Assembly (NCBI GenBank): GCA_963786945.1
Contig: CAWBAO010000006.1
Span: forward strand, 248,001 to 312,000
DNA length: 64,000 bases
Direction of reading: 5' to 3'
From: JADKCZ01 sp963786945
Lineage (GTDB): Bacteria > Myxococcota > Myxococcia > Myxococcales > Anaeromyxobacteraceae
The position numbers and the translations under genes are program-made. The stretch's first letter is position 1, and every line of letters starts with the position of its first letter. The notes below the pieces were generated by a model. That model had not been told where the DNA came from and made no database searches. It saw nothing but the letters and a program-made list of their open reading frames with translations. This document shows positions 34,333-45,187 of the stretch, piece after piece.

Positions 34333-34530
34333 TCAGCTCCCGCCCTTCTCCCGGTAGAAGAGGGTGATCGACAGGCAGTGAAACTCCTTGTCGGAGCTCT
34401 GGGTCACCTGCCGGTCCACGATCTCCAGGTCGGGGTGGCCCTGGAGCCAGCGGGTGATCTGCTCGCCCATCCCCTCGCGGTCCCGCGCCAGGGTGGTCGA
34501 GAAGATCTTCACGCCCGTGAACGCCACCAT
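34333..34530 (-). CDS. Small conserved hypothetical protein
   Basis: A 65-aa protein from ATG 34530 (MVAFTGVKIFSTTLARDREG); the ATG at 34545 would add five residues. The pattern is an N-terminal beta strand, a helix around a 'GEQITRWLQGHPDLEIVD' segment and a C-terminal strand 'QSSDKEFHCLSITLFYREK', reminiscent of a small alpha/beta fold. I recall near-identical short proteins in Anaeromyxobacter-like genomes but no function. Its stop is 2 bp from the GTG of the pseudo-rhomboid gene, suggesting co-translation. Confidence 0.75.
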   Translation of the reverse strand: MVAFTGVKIFSTTLARDREGMGEQITRWLQGHPDLEIVDRQVTQSSDKEFHCLSITLFYREKGGS

Positions 34531-34639
34531 CGCCGCCCTCCCCACCGCACCGCGCGAGCCTTCAACCTACCGTCGTCACCGCGGCCCGGCAAGAAGGCGG
34601 CCGGCGCCGCGCCCTCCGGGGCCTCCGCGCCCTCCGGGG

Positions 34640-35836
34640 CTACGGGCGGCCGAGGATCAGCGCCACGCCCTGGCCACCGCCGATGCAGGCCGAGCCGATG
34701 GCCGCCCGGCCACCGCGCCGCTGCAGCTCGTGGCAGAGGTGGGCGGCGATGCGGGCGCCGCTCGCCGCCAGCGGGTGGCCGAGGGCGATGGCCCCGCCGT
34801 CCACGTTGGTGAGGTCGCGCGGCAGCCCCAGCGAGCGCTCCACCGCGAGGTACTGGGGCGCGAAGGCCTCGTTGACCTCGAAGAGGTCGAAGTCGCCCAG
34901 CGTCGCCCCGGCGCGCGCCAGCGCGTTCCTCACCGCCGGCACCGGGCCCAGCCCCATGCGTCCCGGCTCGACGCCGGCGTGGCCCCAGTTGACCAGCCTC
35001 GCCAGCGGGGCCAGCCCCTTCCGCTCCGCCCAGGCGCGGCTCGCCACCACCAGCGCCGCCGCGCCGTCGGCGATGCCGCTGGCCGCGCCGGCGTGGATGA
35101 CCCCGTCCTTCTTGAAGACCTTGGGGAGCCTTCCCAGCGCCTCCGCGGTGGTCTCCGGGCGCGGGCCCTCGTCCCGGTCGAACCGGATCGGCCCCTTCCT
35201 CGACTCCAGGTCCAGGGGGGCCAGCTCGGCGGCGAAGCGGCCGGCGGCCTGGGCGGCACCCCAGCGCCGCTGCGAGAGCACGGCGAACTCGTCGACCTGC
35301 GCCTGGCTGAGCCCGTGATCGACGGCCAGCTGCTCGGCGGTCAGCGCCATGGGCAGCCCCACGTAGGAGTCGGTCAGCGCGCTCCACAGCGAGTCCTCCA
35401 GCGGGGGCGGCTTGCCGAAGGGGTGGCCCCAGCGGGCCTGGCGCAGGACCAGCGGCGCCTGGCTCATCGACTCGGTCCCGCCGGCCAGCACCACCTCGGC
35501 CTGGCCGGTGAGGATGAACATGGCCGCCTGGATGACCGCCTCGAAGCCCGAGCCGCAGAGGCGGTTGACGGTGACGGCCGGCACCGCCTCGGGCAGGCCG
35601 GCGCGCAGGCCCACGTGGCGGGCCAGGTAGATGGCGTCGGGGGAGGTCTGCAGCACGTTGCCGAAGACCACGTGGTCGACGTCGGCGGGCGCCACCCGGG
35701 CCGCCGCCAGCGCCGCCGTCGCGGCGTGCACCCCGAGGTCGGTGGCGGAGAGCCCCTTCAAGGCGCCGCCGAAGGCGCCGAACGGCGTGCGCGTGGCGGA
35801 GAGGATGACCAGCTCGACGGGACCGGCGCTCTTCAT
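34640..35836 (-). CDS. Acetyl-CoA C-acyltransferase (thiolase)
   Basis: A 398-aa thiolase. The acylated nucleophile is Cys94 in VNRLCGSGFEA, the GGTESMSQAP loop follows, the His is in GHPLAASGARI, and the second Cys is in GSACIGGGQG near the C-terminus. This is the acetoacetyl-CoA thiolase/3-ketoacyl-CoA thiolase family. Degradative (beta-oxidation) and biosynthetic (PHB or mevalonate) roles cannot be separated from sequence; the etfBA genes at 60 kb are a functional parallel for fatty acid oxidation but are not linked. It starts 30 bp after the 51-aa membrane protein gene, at the end of the tat run. Confidence 0.95.
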   Translation of the reverse strand: MKSAGPVELVILSATRTPFGAFGGALKGLSATDLGVHAATAALAAARVAPADVDHVVFGNVLQTSPDAIYLARHVGLRAGLPEAVPAVTVNRLCGSGFEAVIQAAMFILTGQAEVVLAGGTESMSQAPLVLRQARWGHPFGKPPPLEDSLWSALTDSYVGLPMALTAEQLAVDHGLSQAQVDEFAVLSQRRWGAAQAAGRFAAELAPLDLESRKGPIRFDRDEGPRPETTAEALGRLPKVFKKDGVIHAGAASGIADGAAALVVASRAWAERKGLAPLARLVNWGHAGVEPGRMGLGPVPAVRNALARAGATLGDFDLFEVNEAFAPQYLAVERSLGLPRDLTNVDGGAIALGHPLAASGARIAAHLCHELQRRGGRAAIGSACIGGGQGVALILGRP

Positions 35837-35866
35837 GGAGGTTCTCCCCGGGGCGGCCCGCCGGCG

Positions 35867-36022
35867 TCAGAGGCCGGCCAGCCCCTTCACGGCGAAGGCG
35901 AGCACCGCCAGCGCCAGCAGGCAGGTGAAGACGGCGATGGGCTGGCGCCGCAGCGCCGCCGGCAGGTGGCGGACCAGCATGAGCAGCGCGAAGCCCGCGG
36001 CGAGGCCGTGGAAGACCGACAT
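35867..36022 (-). CDS. 51-aa membrane protein downstream of tatC
   Basis: A short frame (MSVFHGLAAGFALLMLVRHL ...) encoding two hydrophobic helices, residues ~4-18 and ~29-45, joined by the basic turn LPAALRRQPIA. It ends KGLAGL. The start is 4 bp after the tatC stop, so it is probably translated with it. GC3 is high and the codon pattern matches neighbours, which supports real coding. The family is unknown. An accessory role with the Tat translocase or an unrelated small membrane protein are both possible. Confidence 0.6.
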   Translation of the reverse strand: MSVFHGLAAGFALLMLVRHLPAALRRQPIAVFTCLLALAVLAFAVKGLAGL

Positions 36023-36026
36023 GGGG

Positions 36027-36821
36027 TCACGAGGTGGCCGCGACGGCGACCGGCTTCTTCTTGCCGAGCAGGCGGGCCAGGATGATGCCCACCTCGTAGA
36101 AGAGGCACATCGGCACCGCCATCAGCGCCAGGTTGAGCGGGTCCCCGGTGGGGGTGAGGATGGCGGCCAGCAGCGTGTTCACCACGATGGCGTGGCGCCG
36201 GTACTTGGCGAGGAACTCGGCGCTCACCAGGCCGACCATGGCCAGGAAGGCGATGATGACCGGCACCTCGAAGATCACGCCGAAGCCGAGCAGCATCGCC
36301 ATCACCAGCCCGAGCTGCTCGCTGATGGAGAGCATGGGCGTCATCGAGGCGTCGCTGGCGACGGCCAGCATGGCCGGGAAGGCCGCCGGCATCACCAGCC
36401 AGTAGCAGAAGGCCGCGCCCCCGTAGAAGAGGAGCGTGCCCCAGAAGAGGAAGGGGACCACCACCCGCTTCTCCTTCTTGTAGAGGCCGGGGGCGATGAA
36501 CTGCCAGAGCTGGTAGAGGATCCACGGCGCCGCCACGAAGACGCCGCCGTAGATGGCCACCTTGATGTAGACCATCATCGGCTCGATGGCGCTGGTGTAG
36601 ACCAGCTTCTGCGAGCCCGCCGGCAGCGCCAGCCGGACCGGCGCCATGAGCCGGTCGACCAGCCGCTCCACGAAGGCGCCCACCGCCAGCATGCCGCCCA
36701 GCAGGCCGTAGAGCGAGAGCAGGATGCGCTTGCGCAGCTCGCGCAGGTGGTCCCAGAAGGTGAGCTTGGCCTCCTCCTCCAGGGGCTTCGGGTCGGGGGG
36801 CGTGGCGGCGGGCTCGCTCAT
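36027..36821 (-). CDS. tatC: Sec-independent protein translocase subunit TatC
   Basis: A 264-aa inner-membrane receptor of the twin-arginine translocase that binds RR signal peptides. The N-terminal cytoplasmic motif FWDHLRELRKR and the loop FIAPGLYKKEKR are diagnostic; about six transmembrane helices follow, including VPVIIAFLAMVGLVS and ILTPTGDPLNLALMAVPMCLFYE. It begins inside the tatB stop (ATGA overlap). The C-terminal tail is short and basic. It is full length. Confidence 0.97.
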   Translation of the reverse strand: MSEPAATPPDPKPLEEEAKLTFWDHLRELRKRILLSLYGLLGGMLAVGAFVERLVDRLMAPVRLALPAGSQKLVYTSAIEPMMVYIKVAIYGGVFVAAPWILYQLWQFIAPGLYKKEKRVVVPFLFWGTLLFYGGAAFCYWLVMPAAFPAMLAVASDASMTPMLSISEQLGLVMAMLLGFGVIFEVPVIIAFLAMVGLVSAEFLAKYRRHAIVVNTLLAAILTPTGDPLNLALMAVPMCLFYEVGIILARLLGKKKPVAVAATS

Positions 36822-37192
36822 GTCGGCCTGGGCGGGGCGGCCGGCGGTGGCTGGGGCGGCCCCTGCGGATCGACGAGCGCGGCGTCGAGGCCGGGCACGT
36901 TCTCGACCGTGGCCGGCGGCGGGGGTCCCGAGGTCCGGGCCGCCGCGGCCGCGGCCACCGACGGCACCTGGGGGGCCGCGCCGGCCTCGGTCCCGTCGAT
37001 GGCCTTCTTGACGGCCTTCTCGACCGAGTACATCTCGGCCTCGAGCTGGCCCTTCAGGCCGTCGGTCGCCTTCTTCAGGTCCTGCAGGGTCTTGCCGAGG
37101 GCCCTGGCCGCCTCGGGCAGCTTGTCCGGGCCGAGCAGGACCAGCGCCAGGATGGCGACGATGACGATCTCTCCGAAGCCGAGGCCGAACAT
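36818..37192 (-). CDS. tatB: Twin-arginine translocase TatA/TatB subunit
   Basis: A 124-aa protein with the typical N-terminal membrane helix and hinge MFGLGFGEIVIVAILALVLL-GPDKLPEAARALGK, an amphipathic helix (DLKKATDGLKGQLE), and a Pro/Ala-rich disordered tail. The FGLGFGE start favours TatB over TatA, but the two are not sharply separable here. Its stop overlaps the tatC start (ATGA). It lies 38 bp after the chemoreceptor gene. No separate tatA was found in the window. Confidence 0.9.
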   Translation of the reverse strand: MFGLGFGEIVIVAILALVLLGPDKLPEAARALGKTLQDLKKATDGLKGQLEAEMYSVEKAVKKAIDGTEAGAAPQVPSVAAAAAARTSGPPPPATVENVPGLDAALVDPQGPPQPPPAAPPRPT

Positions 37193-37230
37193 GCGGGGCG
37201 ACCTATAGCACGGGGTCCGAGGCCGGCGGT

Positions 37231-39321
37231 CTAGAGGCGGAAGCGGCGGACCTCGCCGCGCAGCACCTCGGCCTGGGCGGCCAGGTCGGCGATGGCCTGC
37301 TGCAGGTCGTGGGCCGAGAGGTTCTGGGCCTCGGCCACCTGCTTGATCTGCACCACCGCCCCCATCACCTGCTCGGAGCCGCGGGTCTGGTCCTTCTGGG
37401 CCCGGTTGAGGTGGTGGACCATCTCGCTGATCGACTCGATGGCCCGGGTGATCTGCTTGGAGCCGCGCGCCTGCTCCTGCGAGGAGCGCTCGACGTGCTT
37501 GGTGATGGCCTTCATCTTCTCCGCGCTCTTCATGATCTGCTCGGAGCCGCGCGCCTGCTCGGCGGTGGCCGTGGCGATCTGCTGCACGGTCTCGGCGATG
37601 CGGATGATGGCGTCGGTCACCTGCTTGGAGCCGCGGGCCTGCTCGACGGTGGCGCGGGCGATGGCGCTGCACCATCTGGGTGGCCTGGTGCGACGAGGCC
37701 TCGATCTTCTTGAGCGCGGTCTCGGTCTCCTGGCCCAGCCGCACGCCCTCCTCGACGTTGCGGACGCCGCGGTCCATGGCGGTGACCGGCGTTCTTCGAC
37801 TGCTCCTGCACCGCCCGGATCAGCTCGGCAGATCTCCTTGGTGGAGGCGCCGGTGCGCTCGGCCAGGTCCTTGATCTCGTCGGCCACCACGGCGAAGCCC
37901 TTGCCGTGCTCGCCCGACTGGGCCGCGATGATGGCGGCGTTGAGGGCCAGCAGGTTGGTCTGCTCGGCCACGTCGTCGATGACGTTGAGGATGTTGCCGA
38001 TGGCGGCGATCTTGCGCCCCAGCGCCTCGATGACGCTGGCCGCCTCCTTCGACGACTCCTTGATCTTGTCGATGCCCAGCAGGGTGCGGGAGAGCGCCTC
38101 GGCGCCCATCTCGGCGTCGCGCTGGGCCTGCTCGGAGAGCCGGGCGGTCTCGTTGGCGTTGGTCTCGACCTGGGAGATGGAGACGTCCATCTCGTTCATC
38201 GAGGAGCTGGTCTGCTCGGTGGTGGTCGAGAGGTCCTCGATGTTCTTGGCCACCTCCTTGATGGAGTAGGTCATCTCCTCGATGGCGGCGGTGGTCTCCT
38301 GCACCGAGGCGGCCAGCGCCTGGATGTTCTCGGCCACCTCGTCGTTGGTGGCGGCCATCTCCAGGATCGAGGAGGAGGACTCCTCGGCGCTCCCCGCCAG
38401 CACCTCGACGTTGTCGGCGATCCCCTTGAGGCTGGAGATCATCTCGCCCATCGACGAGGAGGTCTCGACGGCGCGCGCCGACACGGTGCCGGCGCCGGCC
38501 GAGACCGCCGCGCCGGTCCTGCCGATCCGCTCGATGACCTCGGCGATGCCGCCGGTCACGGTCTGGACCCGCGAGAGCGTGCCGGCCAGGTTCTCGCCGA
38601 TCCGGTTGAGCGAGTCGGCCAGCTTGCCCATCTCGTCCTCGCCGCCGCGCGCGGCGCGGGCGGTGAGGTCGGAGTCGCTCATGCGCCGGGCCACCTCGCT
38701 CATCCGGTCGAGCGGGAAGAGGACCAGGCGCACCGTGAAGAGGTAGACCAGCGTGGCCATGGCCAGCCCGCCGGCCCCGAGCAGCCCCAGCACCAGCAGG
38801 CGGACCTCGCGCAGCCGCTGGTTGACCTTGATCGAGGAGACGCCGAGCAGCACGTGCCCCACCAGCCGGTCCTCGTGGGTGCCGTCGGCCCGGGCCTGCG
38901 TGACCACGATCGGGGCGGTGAAGCGGAGCAGGCCGTCGGCGCGGAAGGAGGCGGCCATCCCGGCCCGGGCGTGGGCCTGCACCACCTCCTCGACGCCGGG
39001 GGCGTGGTGGCGGGCCAGCTGGCTGGCGACCACGGTCTGGTCGGCACGCACCACCACCGCGTAGGCGTCCTGGCCCTGGTCGAACCGGTCGTCGAGGCGG
39101 GCGGCCACCACCGCCGGGCTCCCGCCAACCACCGCGGCCGAGACCTCGCTGGCCAGCACCCGCGCGTCGCTCAGGCCCCGGGTCAGCAGCGACTCCTCCA
39201 GCGCGCCCAGCACCACGCGGTTGATGCCCCAGGCGGTGAAGGCACCGGCCAGCACCACCGCCGCGCCGATGGCGAGGAGGAGGGTCCGCTTCACACCGAG
39301 GCGGGCGAGGGCGTCCATCAT
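37231..39321 (-). CDS. Methyl-accepting chemotaxis protein with 28-residue periodic C-terminal helix
   Basis: About 696 aa. TM1 (~12-33), a periplasmic sensor region (~34-165), TM2 (~172-195), HAMP (~195-250) and a long coiled-coil signalling domain whose hairpin tip contains DDVAEQTNLLALNAAIIAAQSGEHGKGFAVVADEIKDLAERT. Downstream the helix is built of four exact 28-residue units (four heptads each) starting EQARGSKQ, EQARGSEQ, EQARGSKQ and DQTRGSEQ. Three one-base insertions, at 37830, ~37786 and ~37663, put about 55 codons out of frame, but together they restore the frame. After correction the segment reads ...STKEI(A)ELIRAVQEQSKNAVTAMDRG... . No second CheA-binding protein is nearby, so the pathway is unknown. 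Confidence 0.92.
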   Translation of the reverse strand: MMDALARLGVKRTLLLAIGAAVVLAGAFTAWGINRVVLGALEESLLTRGLSDARVLASEVSAAVVGGSPAVVAARLDDRFDQGQDAYAVVVRADQTVVASQLARHHAPGVEEVVQAHARAGMAASFRADGLLRFTAPIVVTQARADGTHEDRLVGHVLLGVSSIKVNQRLREVRLLVLGLLGAGGLAMATLVYLFTVRLVLFPLDRMSEVARRMSDSDLTARAARGGEDEMGKLADSLNRIGENLAGTLSRVQTVTGGIAEVIERIGRTGAAVSAGAGTVSARAVETSSSMGEMISSLKGIADNVEVLAGSAEESSSSILEMAATNDEVAENIQALAASVQETTAAIEEMTYSIKEVAKNIEDLSTTTEQTSSSMNEMDVSISQVETNANETARLSEQAQRDAEMGAEALSRTLLGIDKIKESSKEAASVIEALGRKIAAIGNILNVIDDVAEQTNLLALNAAIIAAQSGEHGKGFAVVADEIKDLAERTGASTKEICRADPGGAGAVEERRSPPWTAASATSRRACGWARRPRPRSRRSRPRRTRPPRWCSAIARATVEQARGSKQVTDAIIRIAETVQQIATATAEQARGSEQIMKSAEKMKAITKHVERSSQEQARGSKQITRAIESISEMVHHLNRAQKDQTRGSEQVMGAVVQIKQVAEAQNLSAHDLQQAIADLAAQAEVLRGEVRRFRL
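37309..37644 (-). repeat. Four tandem 84-bp units (28-residue heptad repeats)
   Basis: Units occupy 37561-37644, 37477-37560, 37393-37476 and 37309-37392, each encoding a motif of the type E/D-Q-A/T-R-G-S-K/E-Q followed by 20 residues. The repeat equals exactly four heptads and sits on the helix after the signalling tip. Confidence 0.85.
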
Positions 39322-39346
39322 GTGGTGGGGCGAAGCCTAGCACGGC

Positions 39347-41912
<2,566 letters not shown>

Positions 41913-41924
41913 GGGAGGCGGACC

Positions 41925-42923
41925 TTACTTGCCGCGCTTCCCGCTTTCAACGGGCGGGGCCGGGGCCGGGAGGTTGAGGGCCTTGAGGGCGTCCAGCAGC
42001 TCCTTCGGCAGCGGCGCCTCGAGGTGCAGCGTCGTGCCGGTCACCGGGTGCGGCAGGGTGAGCTTCCAGGCGTGCAGGAACATGCGGCGCAGGCCCCAGC
42101 GGGTCCGCGCCGTCCGGTTGAAGTTGAAGTCGCCGTAGCGCGGGTCCCCGGCCACCGGGTGGCCGGCGGCCTGCAGGTGGCGCCGGATCTGGTGGGTGCG
42201 GCCGGTCTCGATGAGCACCTGCAGCAGCGAGGCCTCCTTCATGGAGCCCAGCACCTTCCAGCGGGTCAGCGCCGGCTGCATGTTGACGCCGCGCTTCTCC
42301 TTGGACCGGCCCGACTGCTCGTGCTCGGAGAGCGGCTGGTCGAAGAGGCCGCTCGGCTGCGGCATCTTCCCCTTGGCCAGCGCCAGGTACTGCTTCTTCA
42401 GGTCCGCCTTGGACTCGAAGAGCTGGCCCAGCACCACCATGGCCTGGCGCGTCTTGGCCACCAGGATGATGCCGGAGGTCTCGCGGTCGAGCCGGTGGGC
42501 CGGCGAGGGCTTGAACTCGCCGCTGGGCAGCCCGGTCGGCACCTTGAGGTGGTCGCGCACCAGCTCCACCAGGGTGGCCCCGCTGATGCCGGTGCCGGGG
42601 TGGGCGGCCAGCCCGGCCGGCTTGTTCACCGCCAGCAGGTCGTCGTCCTCGTAGAGCACCTCCAGCCTCGGCCCGCCCCGCCCGCGCGGGCGCGCCCCGC
42701 CCTCGGGCGGCTCGGCCAGCAGCTTCTGCTCGTCGCCCCAGATCTCGATCTTGTCGGCCGCCGCCAGCAGCTGCTCGGGGCGGCCGCGCACCCCGTTCAC
42801 CTTCACCTTGCGGGTGCGGAACATCTTGTAGACGTGGCTGAGCGGGACGCCCTTCAGGGCCTTGCGGACGTACTTGTCGAGGCGCTGCCCCTCGGCGTCG
42901 GCGCTGGCGGTGAGCTGGATCAC
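41925..42923 (-). CDS. rluC: RluA-family 23S rRNA pseudouridine synthase (RluC-like)
   Basis: A 332-aa protein with an N-terminal S4 RNA-binding domain (~residues 10-65, QRLDKYVRKALKGVPLSHVYKMFR) and a synthase domain. The catalytic Asp146 sits in AHRLDRETSGIILVAK, followed by the IETGRTHQIRRHLQAAGHPVAGD and FNRTARTRWGLRRMFLHAW blocks typical of RluC. It isomerises specific uridines of 23S rRNA; the RluC label rather than RluD rests on that last block. It is flanked within 12 bp by the MBL exonuclease and PBP1A genes. Confidence 0.92.
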   Translation of the reverse strand: MIQLTASADAEGQRLDKYVRKALKGVPLSHVYKMFRTRKVKVNGVRGRPEQLLAAADKIEIWGDEQKLLAEPPEGGARPRGRGGPRLEVLYEDDDLLAVNKPAGLAAHPGTGISGATLVELVRDHLKVPTGLPSGEFKPSPAHRLDRETSGIILVAKTRQAMVVLGQLFESKADLKKQYLALAKGKMPQPSGLFDQPLSEHEQSGRSKEKRGVNMQPALTRWKVLGSMKEASLLQVLIETGRTHQIRRHLQAAGHPVAGDPRYGDFNFNRTARTRWGLRRMFLHAWKLTLPHPVTGTTLHLEAPLPKELLDALKALNLPAPAPPVESGKRGK

Positions 42924-42935
42924 GCGCCCCTTGTA

Positions 42936-43934
42936 CTACAGAAGCTCGAGCTGGCTCCCCTCCCGCAGCGGCTGGGCCCGGATCCCCTCCCGGCGCAGGG
43001 CCGCCGCCAGCTGGTCGGCCGAGCCGTGGACGGTGAAGACCCGGCCGGCGCCGGTCGCCCGGGCGTAGCGCAGCAGCGACGGGTAGTCGCAGTGGTCGGA
43101 GAGCGGGAAGGCGGCGTCCACCCCCTTGAACATCCGGTCGCCGTCGATGGCCCAGCCGGTGAGGGCCGCGGTGCGGCGCCGGCGCACCGCCTTCATGGCC
43201 GGGCTCCAGGCCAGCTGCTGCGGCACCACCACCACCTCGCCCGCCGCCACCGCCTCGCCGTCGAGCGGGCGGACCCCGGGCAGGGCCACGCCATGGGCCT
43301 CGTAGATGCGGTTGATGGCGTGGACCACGGGGTGGCAGCGGCAGGCGTACCCGGCGCCGGCCAGGAAGGCGAGGATCTCCTGGGCCTTGCCCAGCGCGTA
43401 GCCGTAGAGGACCGGCGTGACCCCGTCGGAGAGGGCGTCGTCGCAGAAGCGGCGCACCGCGGCCAGGGTCTCCTCCTTGGGCGGGAAGACGTAGCGCGGC
43501 AGGCCGAAGGTCGACTCCAGCACCAGCACGTCGCAGGGCATCACCTCGGCCGGCTCGGCCGCGCAGGGCGTGTCGGTGCAGAGGTCGCCGGTGTAGCCGA
43601 GCGTCCGGCCGTCCTCCAGCGTGGCGCGCAGCTGCGCCGAGCCGAGCACGTGGCCGGCCGGGAAGAGCTCCAGGGTCAGGGCCCCCAGCCCGAAGGGCTC
43701 GCGGAAGGCCACCGGGAGCTGCTCCGCCTTGCGGGCCCGCTTCGGCTCCCCGAGCCGGTGGTTCATGAGCGCCAGCGTGGCCGGGGTGGCGACGGTCCGG
43801 TCGTGCCGCCCGATGTGGTCGCCGTGGGCGTGGGAGACGAAGGCGCAGGCGGCCCGGCGCTGGGCGTCGAGGTGGAGCCCGGTCCCGGCGACGCGCAGCT
43901 CCCCGCGGTGCAGCTCGATGGGCGGCTGACGCAT
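42936..43934 (-). CDS. MBL-fold exonuclease-like protein (YSH1/RNase J relatives)
   Basis: A 332-aa metallo-beta-lactamase fold protein with the zinc motif SHAHGDHIGRH, the further His in FPAGHVLGSAQ, the Asp in GYTGDL, and the beta-CASP-like later part YALGKAQEILAFL and FPLSDHCDYPSLLRY. The architecture fits the group of ligase-associated DNA-repair exonucleases or RNA-processing exonucleases (COG1236-type). No DNA ligase or Lhr helicase is in the window, so the substrate is open. The ATG is at 43934. It leads the rluC-PBP1A run and is divergent from the cytochrome pair. Confidence 0.82.
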   Translation of the reverse strand: MRQPPIELHRGELRVAGTGLHLDAQRRAACAFVSHAHGDHIGRHDRTVATPATLALMNHRLGEPKRARKAEQLPVAFREPFGLGALTLELFPAGHVLGSAQLRATLEDGRTLGYTGDLCTDTPCAAEPAEVMPCDVLVLESTFGLPRYVFPPKEETLAAVRRFCDDALSDGVTPVLYGYALGKAQEILAFLAGAGYACRCHPVVHAINRIYEAHGVALPGVRPLDGEAVAAGEVVVVPQQLAWSPAMKAVRRRRTAALTGWAIDGDRMFKGVDAAFPLSDHCDYPSLLRYARATGAGRVFTVHGSADQLAAALRREGIRAQPLREGSQLELL

Positions 43935-43979
43935 GGAGACGTGGATCTACCCGGTGGGGCTGACGTCCGCCGCGGGTCG

Positions 43980-44007
43980 CTTAGGCAATTCTTAGGATCG
44001 AACTAGG
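43980..44007. promoter_or_regulatory. Phased direct repeats CTTAGG, candidate regulator site
   Basis: CTTAGG at 43980-43985 and 43991-43996 and CTAGG at 44003-44007 are spaced 11 and about 12 bp apart. This helical phasing is typical for tandem-binding response regulators (PhoB/OmpR type). The block is clearly AT-richer than its surroundings and lies about 70 bp before the start of the cytochrome gene at 44075. Confidence 0.45.
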
Positions 44008-44074
44008 AAACACTGAGCATCGGGCCGCGTACGGCACGGGCAGATTGCCGCCGTCTTCGACGGAGATCCTGCCC

Positions 44075-45187
44075 ATGACCCGACCCAGCCGCTTCACGAT
44101 GGCGCTCCTCGCGGCGCTGGCCCGCCCGGTGGCCGGCGCCGAGGTGCCCGCCCCCGCCGCGCCGGCCCTGCCCGGGCGGCTCTCCGAGACCGGCCTGTGG
44201 GCGGACCCCGCCACCGGCGCGCTCGCGGACGGCGTGCTCCCGTACGAGCCGCAGTACCCCCTCTGGACCGATGGCGCCGCCAAGCGCCGCTGGGTCAGGC
44301 TCCCGCCCGGGACCGCCATCGACGCCGCCGATCCCGATCACTGGCGCTTCCCGGTCGGTACCCGGTTCTGGAAGGAGTTCGCCTTCGGGCGGCGCGTCGA
44401 GACCCGCTACATGGAGCTGCGCCCCGACGGGCGCTGGGCCTTCGCCACCTACGCCTGGAACGCCGAGGGGACCGATGCGCTGCGGGCGCCGGACCGTGGC
44501 GTCCGCGGCGCCGCCGAGCTCGGGCCGGGGCTGCGCCACGACCTCCCTTCGCTGGGGGACTGCCAGGCCTGCCACGAGGCCGGGCCGGTGCAGGTGCTGG
44601 GCTTCTCGGCGCTGCAGCTCTCGCCCGACCGCGACCCGCTGGCGCCCCACGCCCGGCCGCCGGACCCCGGCGCGGTGGACCTGCCCGGGCTGGCGGCCCG
44701 CGGCCTGCTGCGCCGGCTCGACCCGGCCCTGCTGGCCAGCCCGCCGCGGATCCAGGCGCCCACGGCGCGCGGCCGGGCGGCGCTCGGCTACCTGCACGGG
44801 AACTGCGGCGGCTGCCACCAGCCGGGCGGCGCCGTGGACTCGCTCGGCCTGGAGCTCGCGTACCCGCTCGCCCGCCTGGCCGGCCCGGCGCCGGCGCTCG
44901 CCACCACCCGCGGCGTGCCGAGCGGCTACCGGCCACCCGGCCTGGGCGGATCGCCGGTGCGGCTGGCCCCCGGCGACGCCGGCGGCAGCGTGCTCCTGGC
45001 GCGGCTCGCCACCCGCAGCCCGGCCGGCGCCATGCCCCCGCTGGGCAGCAAGCTCGTGGACGCGGAGGCCGAAGCCCTGCTCCGCGCCTGGATCGACGAG
45101 GACCTCGCAGCACCCGGCGCCGCCATCGTGGCGGCTCCGGCCCACCCCCAGCAGCAACCCACGCAGCACGGAAGGAGCACCCGATGA
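44075..45187 (+). CDS. Di-heme c-type cytochrome-like protein (HNE_0200 family, TIGR03806-like)
   Basis: A 370-aa exported protein with a signal peptide (cleavage near PVAGAE). It carries two CxxCH heme-c sites, Cys163 in CQACH and Cys244 in CGGCHQ. The N-terminal segment QYPLWTDGAAKRRWVRLPPG and WRFPVGTRFWKEF matches the family I know as HNE_0200 (TIGR03806). It is probably periplasmic and electron-transfer related; partner and reaction are unknown. I prefer ATG 44075 to 44045, as it follows GGAG and directly gives the signal peptide. The next cytochrome gene overlaps its stop by 4 nt (ATGA). Confidence 0.85.
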   Translation: MTRPSRFTMALLAALARPVAGAEVPAPAAPALPGRLSETGLWADPATGALADGVLPYEPQYPLWTDGAAKRRWVRLPPGTAIDAADPDHWRFPVGTRFWKEFAFGRRVETRYMELRPDGRWAFATYAWNAEGTDALRAPDRGVRGAAELGPGLRHDLPSLGDCQACHEAGPVQVLGFSALQLSPDRDPLAPHARPPDPGAVDLPGLAARGLLRRLDPALLASPPRIQAPTARGRAALGYLHGNCGGCHQPGGAVDSLGLELAYPLARLAGPAPALATTRGVPSGYRPPGLGGSPVRLAPGDAGGSVLLARLATRSPAGAMPPLGSKLVDAEAEALLRAWIDEDLAAPGAAIVAAPAHPQQQPTQHGRSTR

